Assembly: GCA_013001365.1 (NCBI GenBank)
Contig: JABDMQ010000005.1
Coordinates: 1 to 13,250 of the forward strand
Length of the DNA stretch: 13,250 bases
Source: Flavobacteriaceae bacterium
GTDB lineage: Bacteria; Bacteroidota; Bacteroidia; Flavobacteriales; Flavobacteriaceae
Direction: 5' to 3'
Part shown: piece after piece, positions 1 through 7,389 of the stretch
Numbering within the stretch: position 1 is the stretch's first letter
Layout of the letters: the number at the start of each line of letters is the position of its first letter
Notes under the pieces: model-generated
Database searches by the model: none
Told to the model about the DNA's origin: nothing
What the model saw: the letters and a program-made list of their open reading frames with translations, nothing else
Made by a program: the position numbers and the translations under genes

Positions 1-99
1 AAAGGGCTGTGGGCTTACGGTTAAACCGTAATTAATGAACTTTTATTGTCAATATGTGGCTTGTACTTGTGCTTGTTTTTCAAGCGTCACTCCATAGGG
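1..99. other. Non-coding left edge with a short dyad
   Basis: No gene can be supported here. All three plus-strand frames reach stops at 22-24, 29-31 and 33-35, so at most the last few codons of a convergent plus-strand gene could lie at the very edge, with nothing recognisable in them. On the minus strand, downstream of tsaE, there is no plausible start. Two small symmetric elements are visible: TTACGGTT-A-AACCGTAA at 15-31 and GCTTG-TTTTT-CAAGC at 71-85. Neither is followed by a clean T-tract, so calling either a terminator would be a guess. Confidence 0.5.
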
Positions 100-525
100 T
101 TACTGGGTTAAATTCATAGCATGGTCCAATTTGAGGGATCTTGAACCATCTTGGTTAATACTTACATATAATCTATCCGCATCATGCGGTAAAAGTGCCT
201 TAATCTTCTCTGGCCATTCAATGAAATTATAGTGACCTGAGTATAAATAATCTTCAATACCAATATCATAGGCTTCTGTTTCGTTTTCAATTCGAAACAA
301 ATCGAAATGGTAAACCACGTCATTTTCCACTTCATATTCGTTTACTATCGAAAACGTTGGGCTAGAGGTATCATCATCGCCACCTAAAGCCTTGACCATA
401 GCCTTGATCAAAGTTGTCTTGCCACTTCCCATGTCTCCGTAAAAAAGCAGTGTCTTGGAAGTCATTTCTTCCAAAACCTGTTTCGCTACAGTCGCTAAGT
501 CGTTGATTTTGTAGGTAGTGGTCAT
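100..525 (-). CDS. tsaE: tRNA t6A biosynthesis ATPase TsaE
   Basis: Small P-loop ATPase (141 aa) that works with TsaB and TsaD in the cytoplasm to make N6-threonylcarbamoyladenosine at position 37 of ANN-decoding tRNAs. The sequence shows the family pattern: a Walker A loop GDMGSGKTT at residues 30-38, the family signature SSPTFSIVNEY at 54-64, a HFDLFR segment at 73-78 (Walker B-like Asp75) and FIEWPEK at 101-107. Length is normal for the family (about 135-160 aa), and the ATG at 525-523 gives a standard N-terminus just before the first helix. It lies downstream of porX on the same strand but 168 bp away, so it may have its own promoter or be read through from porX. tsaB and tsaD are not in the window. 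Confidence 0.95.
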   Translation of the reverse strand: MTTTYKINDLATVAKQVLEEMTSKTLLFYGDMGSGKTTLIKAMVKALGGDDDTSSPTFSIVNEYEVENDVVYHFDLFRIENETEAYDIGIEDYLYSGHYNFIEWPEKIKALLPHDADRLYVSINQDGSRSLKLDHAMNLTQ

Positions 526-693
526 GTTTAGGTTATGAAAATAGCTTTGGTTACTCTATGCAATAATAAACAATATTTCTGGTAAAATCCAAAATTTATT
601 GCATTTCATCGATGTTTTTTGGATTTAATAGGAGTTATTTTTTACGCTTTCAGTATTAAAATACTTATACAAGCATAGCGCCAATCGCCTTTT
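526..693 (-). other. porX-tsaE intergenic region with interleaved inverted repeats
   Basis: This 168-bp AT-rich gap holds no convincing gene. Two perfect inverted repeats interleave: ATGCAATAA (558-566) pairs with TTATTGCAT (596-604), and AAATCCAAAA (585-594) pairs with TTTTGGATTT (617-626). Closer to the porX stop is a weak AT hairpin AGTATT-AA-AATACT (652-665). The arrangement would lie in the 5' leader of tsaE if transcription starts upstream of 626 on the minus strand. No TAnnTTTG promoter element was found on the minus strand in this gap, so the origin of the tsaE transcript is unclear. Confidence 0.5.
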
Positions 694-2247
694 TTATCTA
701 GGGTTCAAGACCACGAACGGAATAACCATTTCTTCCAAAGAAACCCCACCATGTTGATAGGTATTCCTGTAATAACTAACATAATGATTATAGTTATTAG
801 GATAGGCGAAAAACAGGTCACCTTTTGCGAAAATAAACGAACTACTCATACTAATGGATGGCAAATGCACGGATTTAGGATTTGTGGCAGCAAAAACATC
901 CTTGTTTTCATAAGTAAGACTCCTTCCGGTCTTGTAACGCAGATTAAGACTAGTATCTCGATCACCTACAACCTTAGATGGGTTCTTTACATTAATAGTG
1001 CCGTGGTCTGTAGTCAAGATCAGTTTAAAGCCTAGATTTTGGGCTTGTTGAATCATCTCTAGCAACGGTGAGTTCTTGAACCAGCTTACCGTTAGTGACC
1101 TATATGCCTTATCGTTAGATGCCAATTCCTTGACAACATCCATTTCTGTCTTCGAATGCGACAGCATATCCACGAAATTATAGACCACAACACTAAGGTC
1201 GTTGTCTTTCAGGCCTCTAAAATTATCAACTAACTTTTTACCATTCTTAAGATTTGTGATCTTGTAGTATTCATGTTTCAAGTGGTTCAGTCCAAGACGT
1301 TTCATTTGAGCAGTCAGGAATTCATTTTCAAAAAGGTTCTTGCCCCCTTCATCCGTATCATTCTTCCAGTAATTGGGATGCAGTTTTTCCATATCACTTG
1401 GCATCAACCCAGAAAAGATCGCATTCCTGGCATATTGTGTTGCCGTTGGCAAGATGCTATAAAAAGCTTCTTCCGAGTCCTTTTTATAATAGTTATTCAC
1501 TATTGGCTCAAAGGCCTTCCATTGGTCGTACCTTAGATTGTCAATAACTACCAATAACGTTGGTTGTTCTTTGCTTAATTCTGGTACGATGCGTTCCCTG
1601 AACAATGTGTGCGACATGATAGGGGCATCGAAATTTGGCTCAAACCAATCTTCGTAATTCTTCTCTATGAACTTGCCAAATTGCAAATTCGCCTCATTTT
1701 TTTGGGATTCAAGGATTTCGAACATGCCGGCATCTTCGATGTCTTCTAATTGTATTTCCCAGAAGATCAATTTTTGATAGAGGTCAGCCCATTCTTCATA
1801 ACTATTCACCATGGCCATGTCCATGGCAATCTTCCTGAATTCCTGTTGATAATCCGAAGTTGTTTTCTCTGAGACCAATCGTGAATGGTCAAGGTTCTTT
1901 TTTAGGCTTAATAAGATCTGATTCGGATTCACTGGCTTAATAAGATAGTCTGCTATCTTGCTGCCGATGGCTTCTTCCATGATATACTCTTCCTCACTTT
2001 TCGTGATCATGACCACAGGCAGGTTCGCCCGCTTTTCCTTGATTTCAGAAAGTGTTTCCAATCCAGTAAGCCCTGGCATGTTCTCATCCAAGAACACGAT
2101 ATCAAAAATCTGGTCATCTACAATATCAATGGCTTCGGTACCACTTTGGCATGTAGTGACCTTGTAGTTCTTTTGTTCAAGGAAAATTATATGAGGTTTT
2201 AAAAGGTCGATCTCATCATCTACCCAGAGAATATTTATGTTACTCAT
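694..2247 (-). CDS. porX: PorX: response regulator with PglZ phosphatase-superfamily domain, T9SS regulator
   Basis: 517-aa two-domain regulator. Residues 1-120 form a CheY-like receiver with acidic pocket D10-D11, phospho-acceptor D54 (FLDENMPG), T82 and the cis-peptide pair K104-P105. After a helical linker (about 120-200), residues 205-517 match the PglZ / alkaline phosphatase superfamily. Metal-site candidates are D236 (VVIDNLRYDQW), nucleophile-type T270 (LPTATQYARN), D360 and H364 (VDMLSHS), D414-H415 (TTDHG) and H499 (HGG). In Porphyromonas and Flavobacterium, PorX is partnered with histidine kinase PorY and controls type IX secretion and gliding. Structural work on PorX reported a zinc-dependent phosphodiesterase activity on oligonucleotides. 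All these residues appear intact, so the protein should be both phosphorylatable and catalytic. The kinase is not in the window. The ATG at 2247 gives the typical N-terminus; the gene is divergent from the HD gene with 39 bp between start codons. Confidence 0.95.
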   Translation of the reverse strand: MSNINILWVDDEIDLLKPHIIFLEQKNYKVTTCQSGTEAIDIVDDQIFDIVFLDENMPGLTGLETLSEIKEKRANLPVVMITKSEEEYIMEEAIGSKIADYLIKPVNPNQILLSLKKNLDHSRLVSEKTTSDYQQEFRKIAMDMAMVNSYEEWADLYQKLIFWEIQLEDIEDAGMFEILESQKNEANLQFGKFIEKNYEDWFEPNFDAPIMSHTLFRERIVPELSKEQPTLLVVIDNLRYDQWKAFEPIVNNYYKKDSEEAFYSILPTATQYARNAIFSGLMPSDMEKLHPNYWKNDTDEGGKNLFENEFLTAQMKRLGLNHLKHEYYKITNLKNGKKLVDNFRGLKDNDLSVVVYNFVDMLSHSKTEMDVVKELASNDKAYRSLTVSWFKNSPLLEMIQQAQNLGFKLILTTDHGTINVKNPSKVVGDRDTSLNLRYKTGRSLTYENKDVFAATNPKSVHLPSISMSSSFIFAKGDLFFAYPNNYNHYVSYYRNTYQHGGVSLEEMVIPFVVLNPR

Positions 2248-2255
2248 TTAAAGTT

Positions 2256-2263
2256 TATATTTG
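2256..2263 (+). promoter_or_regulatory. Putative -7 element for the HD-hydrolase gene
   Basis: TATATTTG matches the Bacteroidota -7 consensus TAnnTTTG and lies 23 bp upstream of the TTG start at 2287, which would give a very short leader. A good -33 TTTG is not present at the right distance (only an offset TTTA at 2234-2237, spacer 18). It lies in the 39-bp divergent space between porX and the HD gene. No matching element was found for porX on the other strand. Confidence 0.4.
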
Positions 2264-2286
2264 TTTGATTAATGAAATAAAGCCGT

Positions 2287-3516
2287 TTGAACAAGAAGAA
2301 CAAACTCAAGTTATTCAACGATCCAATTTACGGATTTATTACTATTCCGAATTCACAGGTGTTCGATTTGATCGAGCATAAATACTTCCAGAGACTTCGT
2401 CGTATTTCACAAATGGGCATGTCTTATTTAGTTTTTCCTGGAGCACATCACACTAGGTTTCATCATGCCTTAGGGAGCATGCACTTAATGCAGAAAGCTG
2501 TACAAGTCCTTCGCTTTAAGGGAGTTGAGATCTCTAGCAAAGAGGAAGACGCACTCTATTTGTCAATCTTGCTGCATGATATTGGCCATGGTCCTTTTTC
2601 TCACGCCATGGAGCATAGCATTGTAGAACAACTAAACCATGAGCAGATCTCGGTAAGATTCATGGAAGTCCTGAACGAAAACTTTAACGGAAGTTTAACG
2701 CTTGCAATCGAGATGTTCAAAGGGACATATGCCAAGACCTTTATGTGTCAATTGATCTCGAGTCAACTAGACATGGACAGGGCAGATTACTTACGAAGGG
2801 ATAGCTTTTATACGGGAGTTCCGGAAGGTAATATTAATTCTGAGCGGCTCATAACCATGCTCAATGTGGTAGATAATCAATTGGTAATTGAAGAAAAAGG
2901 CATTTATTCTGTTGAGAAATTCCTGCTGGCCAGACGACTCATGTATTGGCAAGTGTATTTGCACAAGACTGGGTTGGTTGCAGAGCAATTGTTGATTCGT
3001 GTGCTAAAGAGGGCGAAGGAATTGACCAATAATGGCGTTTCCTTAAAGGCAAGTGATCCTCTGCTATATTTCCTGAAAAACAGGGTGGGACTTAATGATT
3101 TCACTGATGATATCTTGGATTTGTTTGCGAGGCTTGATGATAGCGATATACTATCAGCAATGAAGGATTGGCAGTATCATGATGATTTCGTTCTTAGCAA
3201 TCTTTGCGATATGATTATTAACAGGGACTTGTTGAAGATCAGGATCAAGAACAAGGAAATTGATAATGATTCCCTGCAGAAACATAAGGACAATCTAATC
3301 AAGAAATACAGGATAACTCCTGAAGAAGCCGATTATTTCGTTTTCTCTGGGACTATTGAGAATTTAGCTTATCATGAGTTGGAAGGCAACATCAATATCT
3401 TGACCAGGGAAGGAAAGGTCAAGGATGTTGTAAAACTTTCGGATCATCTTAATCTTAAGGCACTCTCCAAGCCTGTGGTAAAGCATTTTATATGTTACCC
3501 AAAGAACAAACTTTAG
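2287..3516 (+). CDS. HD-domain phosphohydrolase (dGTPase/SAMHD1-like)
   Basis: 409-aa cytoplasmic HD-superfamily enzyme. The metal-binding signature is complete: H60 in RFHHALG (57-63), H97-D98 in LLHDIGHGPFSH (95-106), and D162 in SSQLDMDRADYL (158-169). The context resembles dNTP triphosphohydrolases and SAMHD1-like enzymes, which convert dNTPs to nucleosides and triphosphate. The true substrate of this flavobacterial subfamily is not evident from sequence. The start is TTG: an in-frame TAA sits at 2278-2280 and the first in-frame ATG would remove 42 residues including the conserved NDPIYGFITIPN opening, so TTG at 2287 is the only reasonable start. No Shine-Dalgarno site is visible. It is divergent from porX and followed after 79 bp by lpxD on the same strand. 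Confidence 0.88.
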   Translation: MNKKNKLKLFNDPIYGFITIPNSQVFDLIEHKYFQRLRRISQMGMSYLVFPGAHHTRFHHALGSMHLMQKAVQVLRFKGVEISSKEEDALYLSILLHDIGHGPFSHAMEHSIVEQLNHEQISVRFMEVLNENFNGSLTLAIEMFKGTYAKTFMCQLISSQLDMDRADYLRRDSFYTGVPEGNINSERLITMLNVVDNQLVIEEKGIYSVEKFLLARRLMYWQVYLHKTGLVAEQLLIRVLKRAKELTNNGVSLKASDPLLYFLKNRVGLNDFTDDILDLFARLDDSDILSAMKDWQYHDDFVLSNLCDMIINRDLLKIRIKNKEIDNDSLQKHKDNLIKKYRITPEEADYFVFSGTIENLAYHELEGNINILTREGKVKDVVKLSDHLNLKALSKPVVKHFICYPKNKL

Positions 3517-3528
3517 CACATTTTTTGC

Positions 3529-3536
3529 TATTTTTG
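3529..3536 (+). promoter_or_regulatory. Putative -7 element for the lpx operon
   Basis: TATTTTTG fits TAnnTTTG and lies 59 bp upstream of the lpxD ATG in the 79-bp gap after the HD gene. No -33 TTTG or TTG occurs at the expected 17-23 bp spacing, so this is a weak call. A short dyad AGTAAG-A-CTTACT (3558-3570) would sit in the leader. Confidence 0.35.
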
Positions 3537-3595
3537 CGCAACTGCAATAAGAATTGTAGTAAGACTTACTTAACAAAGCACGTATTAGGGAACGA

Positions 3596-4624
3596 ATGAA
3601 ATTCACGGCATCGCAAATTGCAGGCATTTTAGAAGGTGACGTTGTTGGCAATCCTGATGTTGAGGTATCCAAGCTTTCCAAGATCGAAGAGGGGACCATG
3701 GGTTCTTTGACCTTCTTGGCCAACCCTAAATACACATCTTATATATATTCCACAGACGCCTCCATAACCATTGTAGGCAAGAATTTTGAAGCGGAAGAAA
3801 CTATCAAGACCACCTTGATCAAAGTTGAAGATGCCTACAAATCTTTTTCTAAATTATTGCATTATTACAACAAGGTGAAAATGAACAAGGTTGGCATTGA
3901 ACAACCCTCATATGTTTCTGAATCTGCTAAACTAGGTGAGGATATTTATTTAGGTGCCTTTGCATATTTAGGTAATAATGTGAATTTAGGAGACAATGTA
4001 AAGATCTATCCTAATGCTTATATCGGTGATAATGTGACCCTAGGCAACGATGTAGTGGTTTTCTCAGGAGCGAAGATCTATTCAGAATGCGTAATTGGTA
4101 ATAATTGTGTAATCAACTCTGGTGCTATAATTGGAGCTGATGGATTTGGGTTCTCACCCGATGAAAATGGTGAATATCAAAAAGTGCCGCAAACAGGTAA
4201 CGTCATTCTTGAAGATAATGTAGATATAGGTGCTGGTACAACAATTGATAGAGCTACCCTAGGTTCGACCATTATAAGAACTGGAGTTAAGTTGGATAAT
4301 CAAATACAGATTGCCCACAATGTGGAGATAGGTAAAAATACGGTCATTGCAGCACAGACTGGAATTGCCGGTTCCACAAAAATTGGTGAAAATTGTCAGA
4401 TCGGTGGGCAAGTGGGAATAGTAGGCCATATTGTAATAGGGAACAATGTCAGGATACAAGCACAATCTGGTATTGGACGTAATGTAAAAGACAATGAGGT
4501 GTTGCAAGGCTCACCAGCCCTGCCTTACAGCGATTATAACAAATCATATGTGTATTTCAAGAATCTTCCAAAGATAATGAAGAACATAAGTGAAATAGAG
4601 AAAAAAGTACGGGATAATGATTAG
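3596..4624 (+). CDS. lpxD: UDP-3-O-acylglucosamine N-acyltransferase LpxD
   Basis: 342-aa acyltransferase for the third step of lipid A synthesis: transfer of a 3-hydroxyacyl chain from ACP to the 2-amino group of UDP-3-O-acylglucosamine, acting as a soluble homotrimer. Residues 1 to about 100 form the N-terminal uridine-binding domain (SLTFLANPKY). Residues about 105-310 are hexapeptide repeats of a left-handed beta helix (repeated IG/LG-x-N-V units), ending in a C-terminal helix. The conserved GADGFGF motif is present. H241 in NQIQIAHN corresponds to catalytic His239 of E. coli LpxD, and H278 in GIVGHIVIG sits 37 residues later, as does E. coli His276. It is first in the lpx gene string, and its last codons overlap the lpxC-fabZ start by 8 nt, suggesting translational coupling. 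The full catalytic set marks this copy, not the one at 8173, as the canonical LpxD. Confidence 0.96.
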   Translation: MKFTASQIAGILEGDVVGNPDVEVSKLSKIEEGTMGSLTFLANPKYTSYIYSTDASITIVGKNFEAEETIKTTLIKVEDAYKSFSKLLHYYNKVKMNKVGIEQPSYVSESAKLGEDIYLGAFAYLGNNVNLGDNVKIYPNAYIGDNVTLGNDVVVFSGAKIYSECVIGNNCVINSGAIIGADGFGFSPDENGEYQKVPQTGNVILEDNVDIGAGTTIDRATLGSTIIRTGVKLDNQIQIAHNVEIGKNTVIAAQTGIAGSTKIGENCQIGGQVGIVGHIVIGNNVRIQAQSGIGRNVKDNEVLQGSPALPYSDYNKSYVYFKNLPKIMKNISEIEKKVRDND

Positions 4625-6017
4625 TACAGAGGTAAAACAGAAGACCATTGCAAAAGAGATTTCTCTTAAAGGAGTGGGCTTGCATACTGGCAAAGAGGTG
4701 TGTTTGACATTTAAGCCAGCTCCAGAAAATCATGGATTTGCATTTAAGCGTGTCGATCTGGAAGGAAGCCCAATTATAGAGGCAGATGCTTCATATGTCA
4801 CGAATACCCAAAGAGGTACTTGTTTAGAGAAGAATGGCGTCATGATCCAGACCTGTGAACATGTGCTTGCAGCTTTGGTCGGTATGGATATTGATAATGC
4901 CATATTAGAACTGGACGCATCGGAACCACCAATTATGGATGGGTCCTCAAAATTTTTTATTGAAGCCCTCGAAAAAGCGGGAATAGTAGAGCAAGAGCAG
5001 GACAGGGAGGAATATGTCGTCAAGGAAATAATTTCTTATGTCGATGAAGATTCAGGAAGTGAGATAATTGTCATGCCGGCTGAAGAATACCAAGTGACCA
5101 CAATGGTCGATTTCGGTACCAAGGTATTAGGCACTCAAAATGCCACGTTAAAGCATCTTTCAGATTTCAAGACCGAAATCGCCGATGCGCGGACATTCAG
5201 TTTCTTGCATGAGCTTGAAATGCTCCTTGAAAACGGTTTGATCAAAGGAGGAGACCTTAATAATGCCATTGTATATGTGGATAAGGAAATCTCCAATGAT
5301 ACTATTGAAAAACTTAAGGTAGCTTTTAATAAAGACGCCATTGCTGTTAAACCAAACGGTATATTGGATAACTTGACCTTGCATTATCCTAATGAAGCCG
5401 CAAGGCATAAATTGCTTGATGTTCTCGGAGATCTGGCATTAGTGAAAACCCGTATTAGAGGTAAGGTAATTGCTAATAAACCAGGTCATTTCGTAAATAC
5501 TCAATTCGCTAAGAAACTTCAAAAGATAATCAAGCAAGAAAAACGGAATTACGTTCCTGAAGTTGATTTAAATGCACCTCCAGTAAAGGATATCAATCAG
5601 ATTATGGAGATGCTTCCTCATAGGCCTCCATTTTTGTTGGTCGATAGAATCCTAGAATTATCAGAGACACATGTTGTCGGGATAAAGAATGTAACGATGA
5701 ACGAGCCATTTTTTGTTGGTCATTTTCCTGGAGCTCCTGTTATGCCTGGCGTGTTGCAAATTGAAGCTATGGCACAGACAGGCGGGATCTTGGTACTAAG
5801 TACGGTACCAGACCCAGAGAATTATTTGACCTATCTTCTAAAAATTGATAACGTACGTTACAAGCATCAAGTCGTGCCAGGAGATACACTGATCTTCAAA
5901 TTGGACCTTATGTCGCCAATTAGACGCGGTATTTGTCAGATGCAGGGCAGGGCATATGCGAACGGAAAACTAGTATCTGAAGCTGAAATAATGGCTCAAA
6001 TAACCAAAGTCAAGTAA
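4617..6017 (+). CDS. lpxC-fabZ: Bifunctional LpxC-FabZ: UDP-3-O-acyl-GlcNAc deacetylase / 3-hydroxyacyl-ACP dehydratase
   Basis: 466-aa fusion. Residues 1 to about 305 are LpxC, the zinc deacetylase that commits to lipid A synthesis: KGVGLHTG near the N-terminus, zinc ligands H82 (CEHVLAAL), H264 and D268 (HKLLDVLGD), and catalytic-type H291 (GHFVNT). A linker (about 305-328) rich in charged residues joins residues 329-466, a FabZ hot-dog dehydratase with LPHRPPFLLVDR (333-344) and the catalytic pair H369 (VGHFPGAPVMPG) and E383 (LQIEAMAQ). The fusion is known and typical in Bacteroidota. It places two enzymes competing for 3-hydroxyacyl-ACP (towards lipid A or phospholipid) in one chain. Both active sites look complete. 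The ATG overlaps the lpxD end, and lpxA begins 2 bp after the stop. Confidence 0.97.
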   Translation: MISTEVKQKTIAKEISLKGVGLHTGKEVCLTFKPAPENHGFAFKRVDLEGSPIIEADASYVTNTQRGTCLEKNGVMIQTCEHVLAALVGMDIDNAILELDASEPPIMDGSSKFFIEALEKAGIVEQEQDREEYVVKEIISYVDEDSGSEIIVMPAEEYQVTTMVDFGTKVLGTQNATLKHLSDFKTEIADARTFSFLHELEMLLENGLIKGGDLNNAIVYVDKEISNDTIEKLKVAFNKDAIAVKPNGILDNLTLHYPNEAARHKLLDVLGDLALVKTRIRGKVIANKPGHFVNTQFAKKLQKIIKQEKRNYVPEVDLNAPPVKDINQIMEMLPHRPPFLLVDRILELSETHVVGIKNVTMNEPFFVGHFPGAPVMPGVLQIEAMAQTGGILVLSTVPDPENYLTYLLKIDNVRYKHQVVPGDTLIFKLDLMSPIRRGICQMQGRAYANGKLVSEAEIMAQITKVK

Positions 6018-6019
6018 TT

Positions 6020-6805
6020 ATGAATCAACCTCTTGCATATGTACATCCTGGTGCTAAAATCGCCAAGAACGTCGTCATAGAGCCTTTCGCTACAATACAT
6101 AACAATGTCGTAATTGGTGAAGGTACATGGATTGGTTCCAGTGTTACGATAATGGAAGGAGCACGTATTGGCAAGAATTGCAATATCTTTCCTGGTGCTG
6201 TTATTTCTGCGGTACCACAGGACCTTAAATACAATGATGAGGATACTACGGCTGAGATTGGCAACAACGTGACTATAAGAGAATGCGTTACCATTAATCG
6301 TGGAACCACCGATAGGATGAAAACTGTTATTGGTGATAATTGCTTAATTATGGCGTATTGTCATGTCGCACACGATTGTATTGTTGGCAATAACTGCATA
6401 TTTTCGAACAATAGCACATTGGCAGGGCATATTACTGTTGGTGATTATGTTGTACTTGCTGGTATGACCGCAGTACATCAGTTCTGTGCTATTGGAAATC
6501 ATGCCTTTGTAACTGGCGGGTCGTTGGTAAGAAAGGATGTGCCTCCTTATGTAAAAGCGGCTAGAGAACCATTGTCCTATGTTGGGATTAACTCAGTCGG
6601 GTTACGTAGAAGAGGCTATAGCACTGAGAAAATCAGAGAAATACAGGACATATTTAGGATATTGTATCAAAAGAATTATAATAATACCCAAGCGTCGGAG
6701 ATTATCGAGGCAGAAATGGAAGCTACTTCAGAACGCGATGAGATTCTTCAATTCATAAAGAATTCACATCGAGGTATCATGAAAGGCTATTTTAAATCAA
6801 ATTAA
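6020..6805 (+). CDS. lpxA: UDP-N-acetylglucosamine O-acyltransferase LpxA
   Basis: 261-aa first enzyme of lipid A synthesis, moving a 3-hydroxyacyl chain from ACP to the 3-OH of UDP-GlcNAc. Residues 1 to about 190 are left-handed beta-helix hexapeptide repeats, opening with AYVHPGAKIAKNVVIEPFA. Catalytic H118 lies in AYCHVAHDC (112-120), matching His125 of E. coli. The PQDLKY segment and the DVPPYVKAAREP motif after the helix are typical of the family. Residues about 195-261 form the C-terminal helical domain. Length is as expected. The residue that sets acyl-chain length cannot be assigned safely without an alignment. It is sandwiched between lpxC-fabZ (2 bp) and efp (5 bp). Confidence 0.96.
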   Translation: MNQPLAYVHPGAKIAKNVVIEPFATIHNNVVIGEGTWIGSSVTIMEGARIGKNCNIFPGAVISAVPQDLKYNDEDTTAEIGNNVTIRECVTINRGTTDRMKTVIGDNCLIMAYCHVAHDCIVGNNCIFSNNSTLAGHITVGDYVVLAGMTAVHQFCAIGNHAFVTGGSLVRKDVPPYVKAAREPLSYVGINSVGLRRRGYSTEKIREIQDIFRILYQKNYNNTQASEIIEAEMEATSERDEILQFIKNSHRGIMKGYFKSN

Positions 6806-6810
6806 AATTA

Positions 6811-7377
6811 ATGGCAAATACATCCGATATTAGAAATGGCTTATGCATAAGATATAACCATGATATTTATAAGATCATTGAGTTCTTGCATGTAAAACCA
6901 GGGAAAGGCCCAGCATTTGTTCGTACGAAACTGAAAAGTGTGACAACTGGTAAGGTTATAGACAATACGTTTTCTGCAGGACATAAAATTGATGATGTTC
7001 GTGTTGAAACACATAAATTCCAATACTTATATAATGATGGCGAATTTTATCATTTCATGAATACTGAAGATTACTCGCAAATTCAATTGCAGGAATCTAC
7101 ATTGGATAATCCCAGTCTAATGAAAGAAGGAGAAGTCGTAACGGTCATCATAAATACCGAGGATAACTTACCTCTTTCGGTTGAAATGCCAGCGAGTGTC
7201 ATCCTAGAAGTGACAGCTACGGAGCCTGGAGTAAAAGGCAATACAGCGACTAATGCCACAAAGCCTGCGACCGTTGAAACAGGAGCGACGATTAACGTCC
7301 CTTTATTCATTAACGAAGGAGACAAGATTAAAATAGATACTGCTAAAGGAGCCTATAAGGAGCGTATAAAAGAATAA
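6811..7377 (+). CDS. efp: Translation elongation factor P
   Basis: 188-aa factor that binds ribosomes stalled on polyproline stretches and stimulates peptide bond formation. It has the normal three-domain length: KOW-like domain 1-64, OB domain 65-128 and C-terminal OB domain 129-188. The tip of the domain I loop reads KPGKGPAF (29-36) with K32 at the position that is post-translationally modified in E. coli (Lys34). The modifying enzymes are not in the window, so the modification here is unknown. The gene starts 5 bp after lpxA and ends in tandem TAA stops (7375-7380), 12 bp before the methyltransferase. Co-transcription with lipid A genes is a recurring flavobacterial arrangement rather than proof of a functional link. 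Confidence 0.96.
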   Translation: MANTSDIRNGLCIRYNHDIYKIIEFLHVKPGKGPAFVRTKLKSVTTGKVIDNTFSAGHKIDDVRVETHKFQYLYNDGEFYHFMNTEDYSQIQLQESTLDNPSLMKEGEVVTVIINTEDNLPLSVEMPASVILEVTATEPGVKGNTATNATKPATVETGATINVPLFINEGDKIKIDTAKGAYKERIKE

Positions 7378-7389
7378 TAAGCAACTTTA

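Noticed and set aside
71..85. GCTTG-TTTTT-CAAGC as a tsaE terminator
   Set aside because: Only a 5-bp stem, with no T-tract following it in the minus-strand direction.
35..97. A 20-codon plus-strand frame rich in Cys (ATG at 35)
   Set aside because: Too short, with no ribosome site or promoter, and it converges on the tsaE end; likely chance.
652..665. AT hairpin AGTATT-AA-AATACT as a porX terminator
   Set aside because: The stem is entirely weak apart from one G-C pair, the 2-nt loop is too small to form well, and there is no clean T-tract next to it on the minus strand.
751..1536. Plus-strand open frames of 87-94 residues at 751-1035 and 1273-1536
   Set aside because: Both are mirror frames of porX, whose PglZ domain and metal ligands explain this stretch fully.
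3558..3570. Dyad AGTAAG-A-CTTACT in the lpxD leader as an operator
   Set aside because: Only 6-bp arms in AT-rich DNA, which is expected by chance in a window this size; mentioned only with the promoter.
3364..3735. A 123-residue minus-strand open frame across the end of the HD gene and the start of lpxD
   Set aside because: It is antisense to two clearly conserved genes, covers their intergenic region and promoter element, and its translation shows no recognisable motif.
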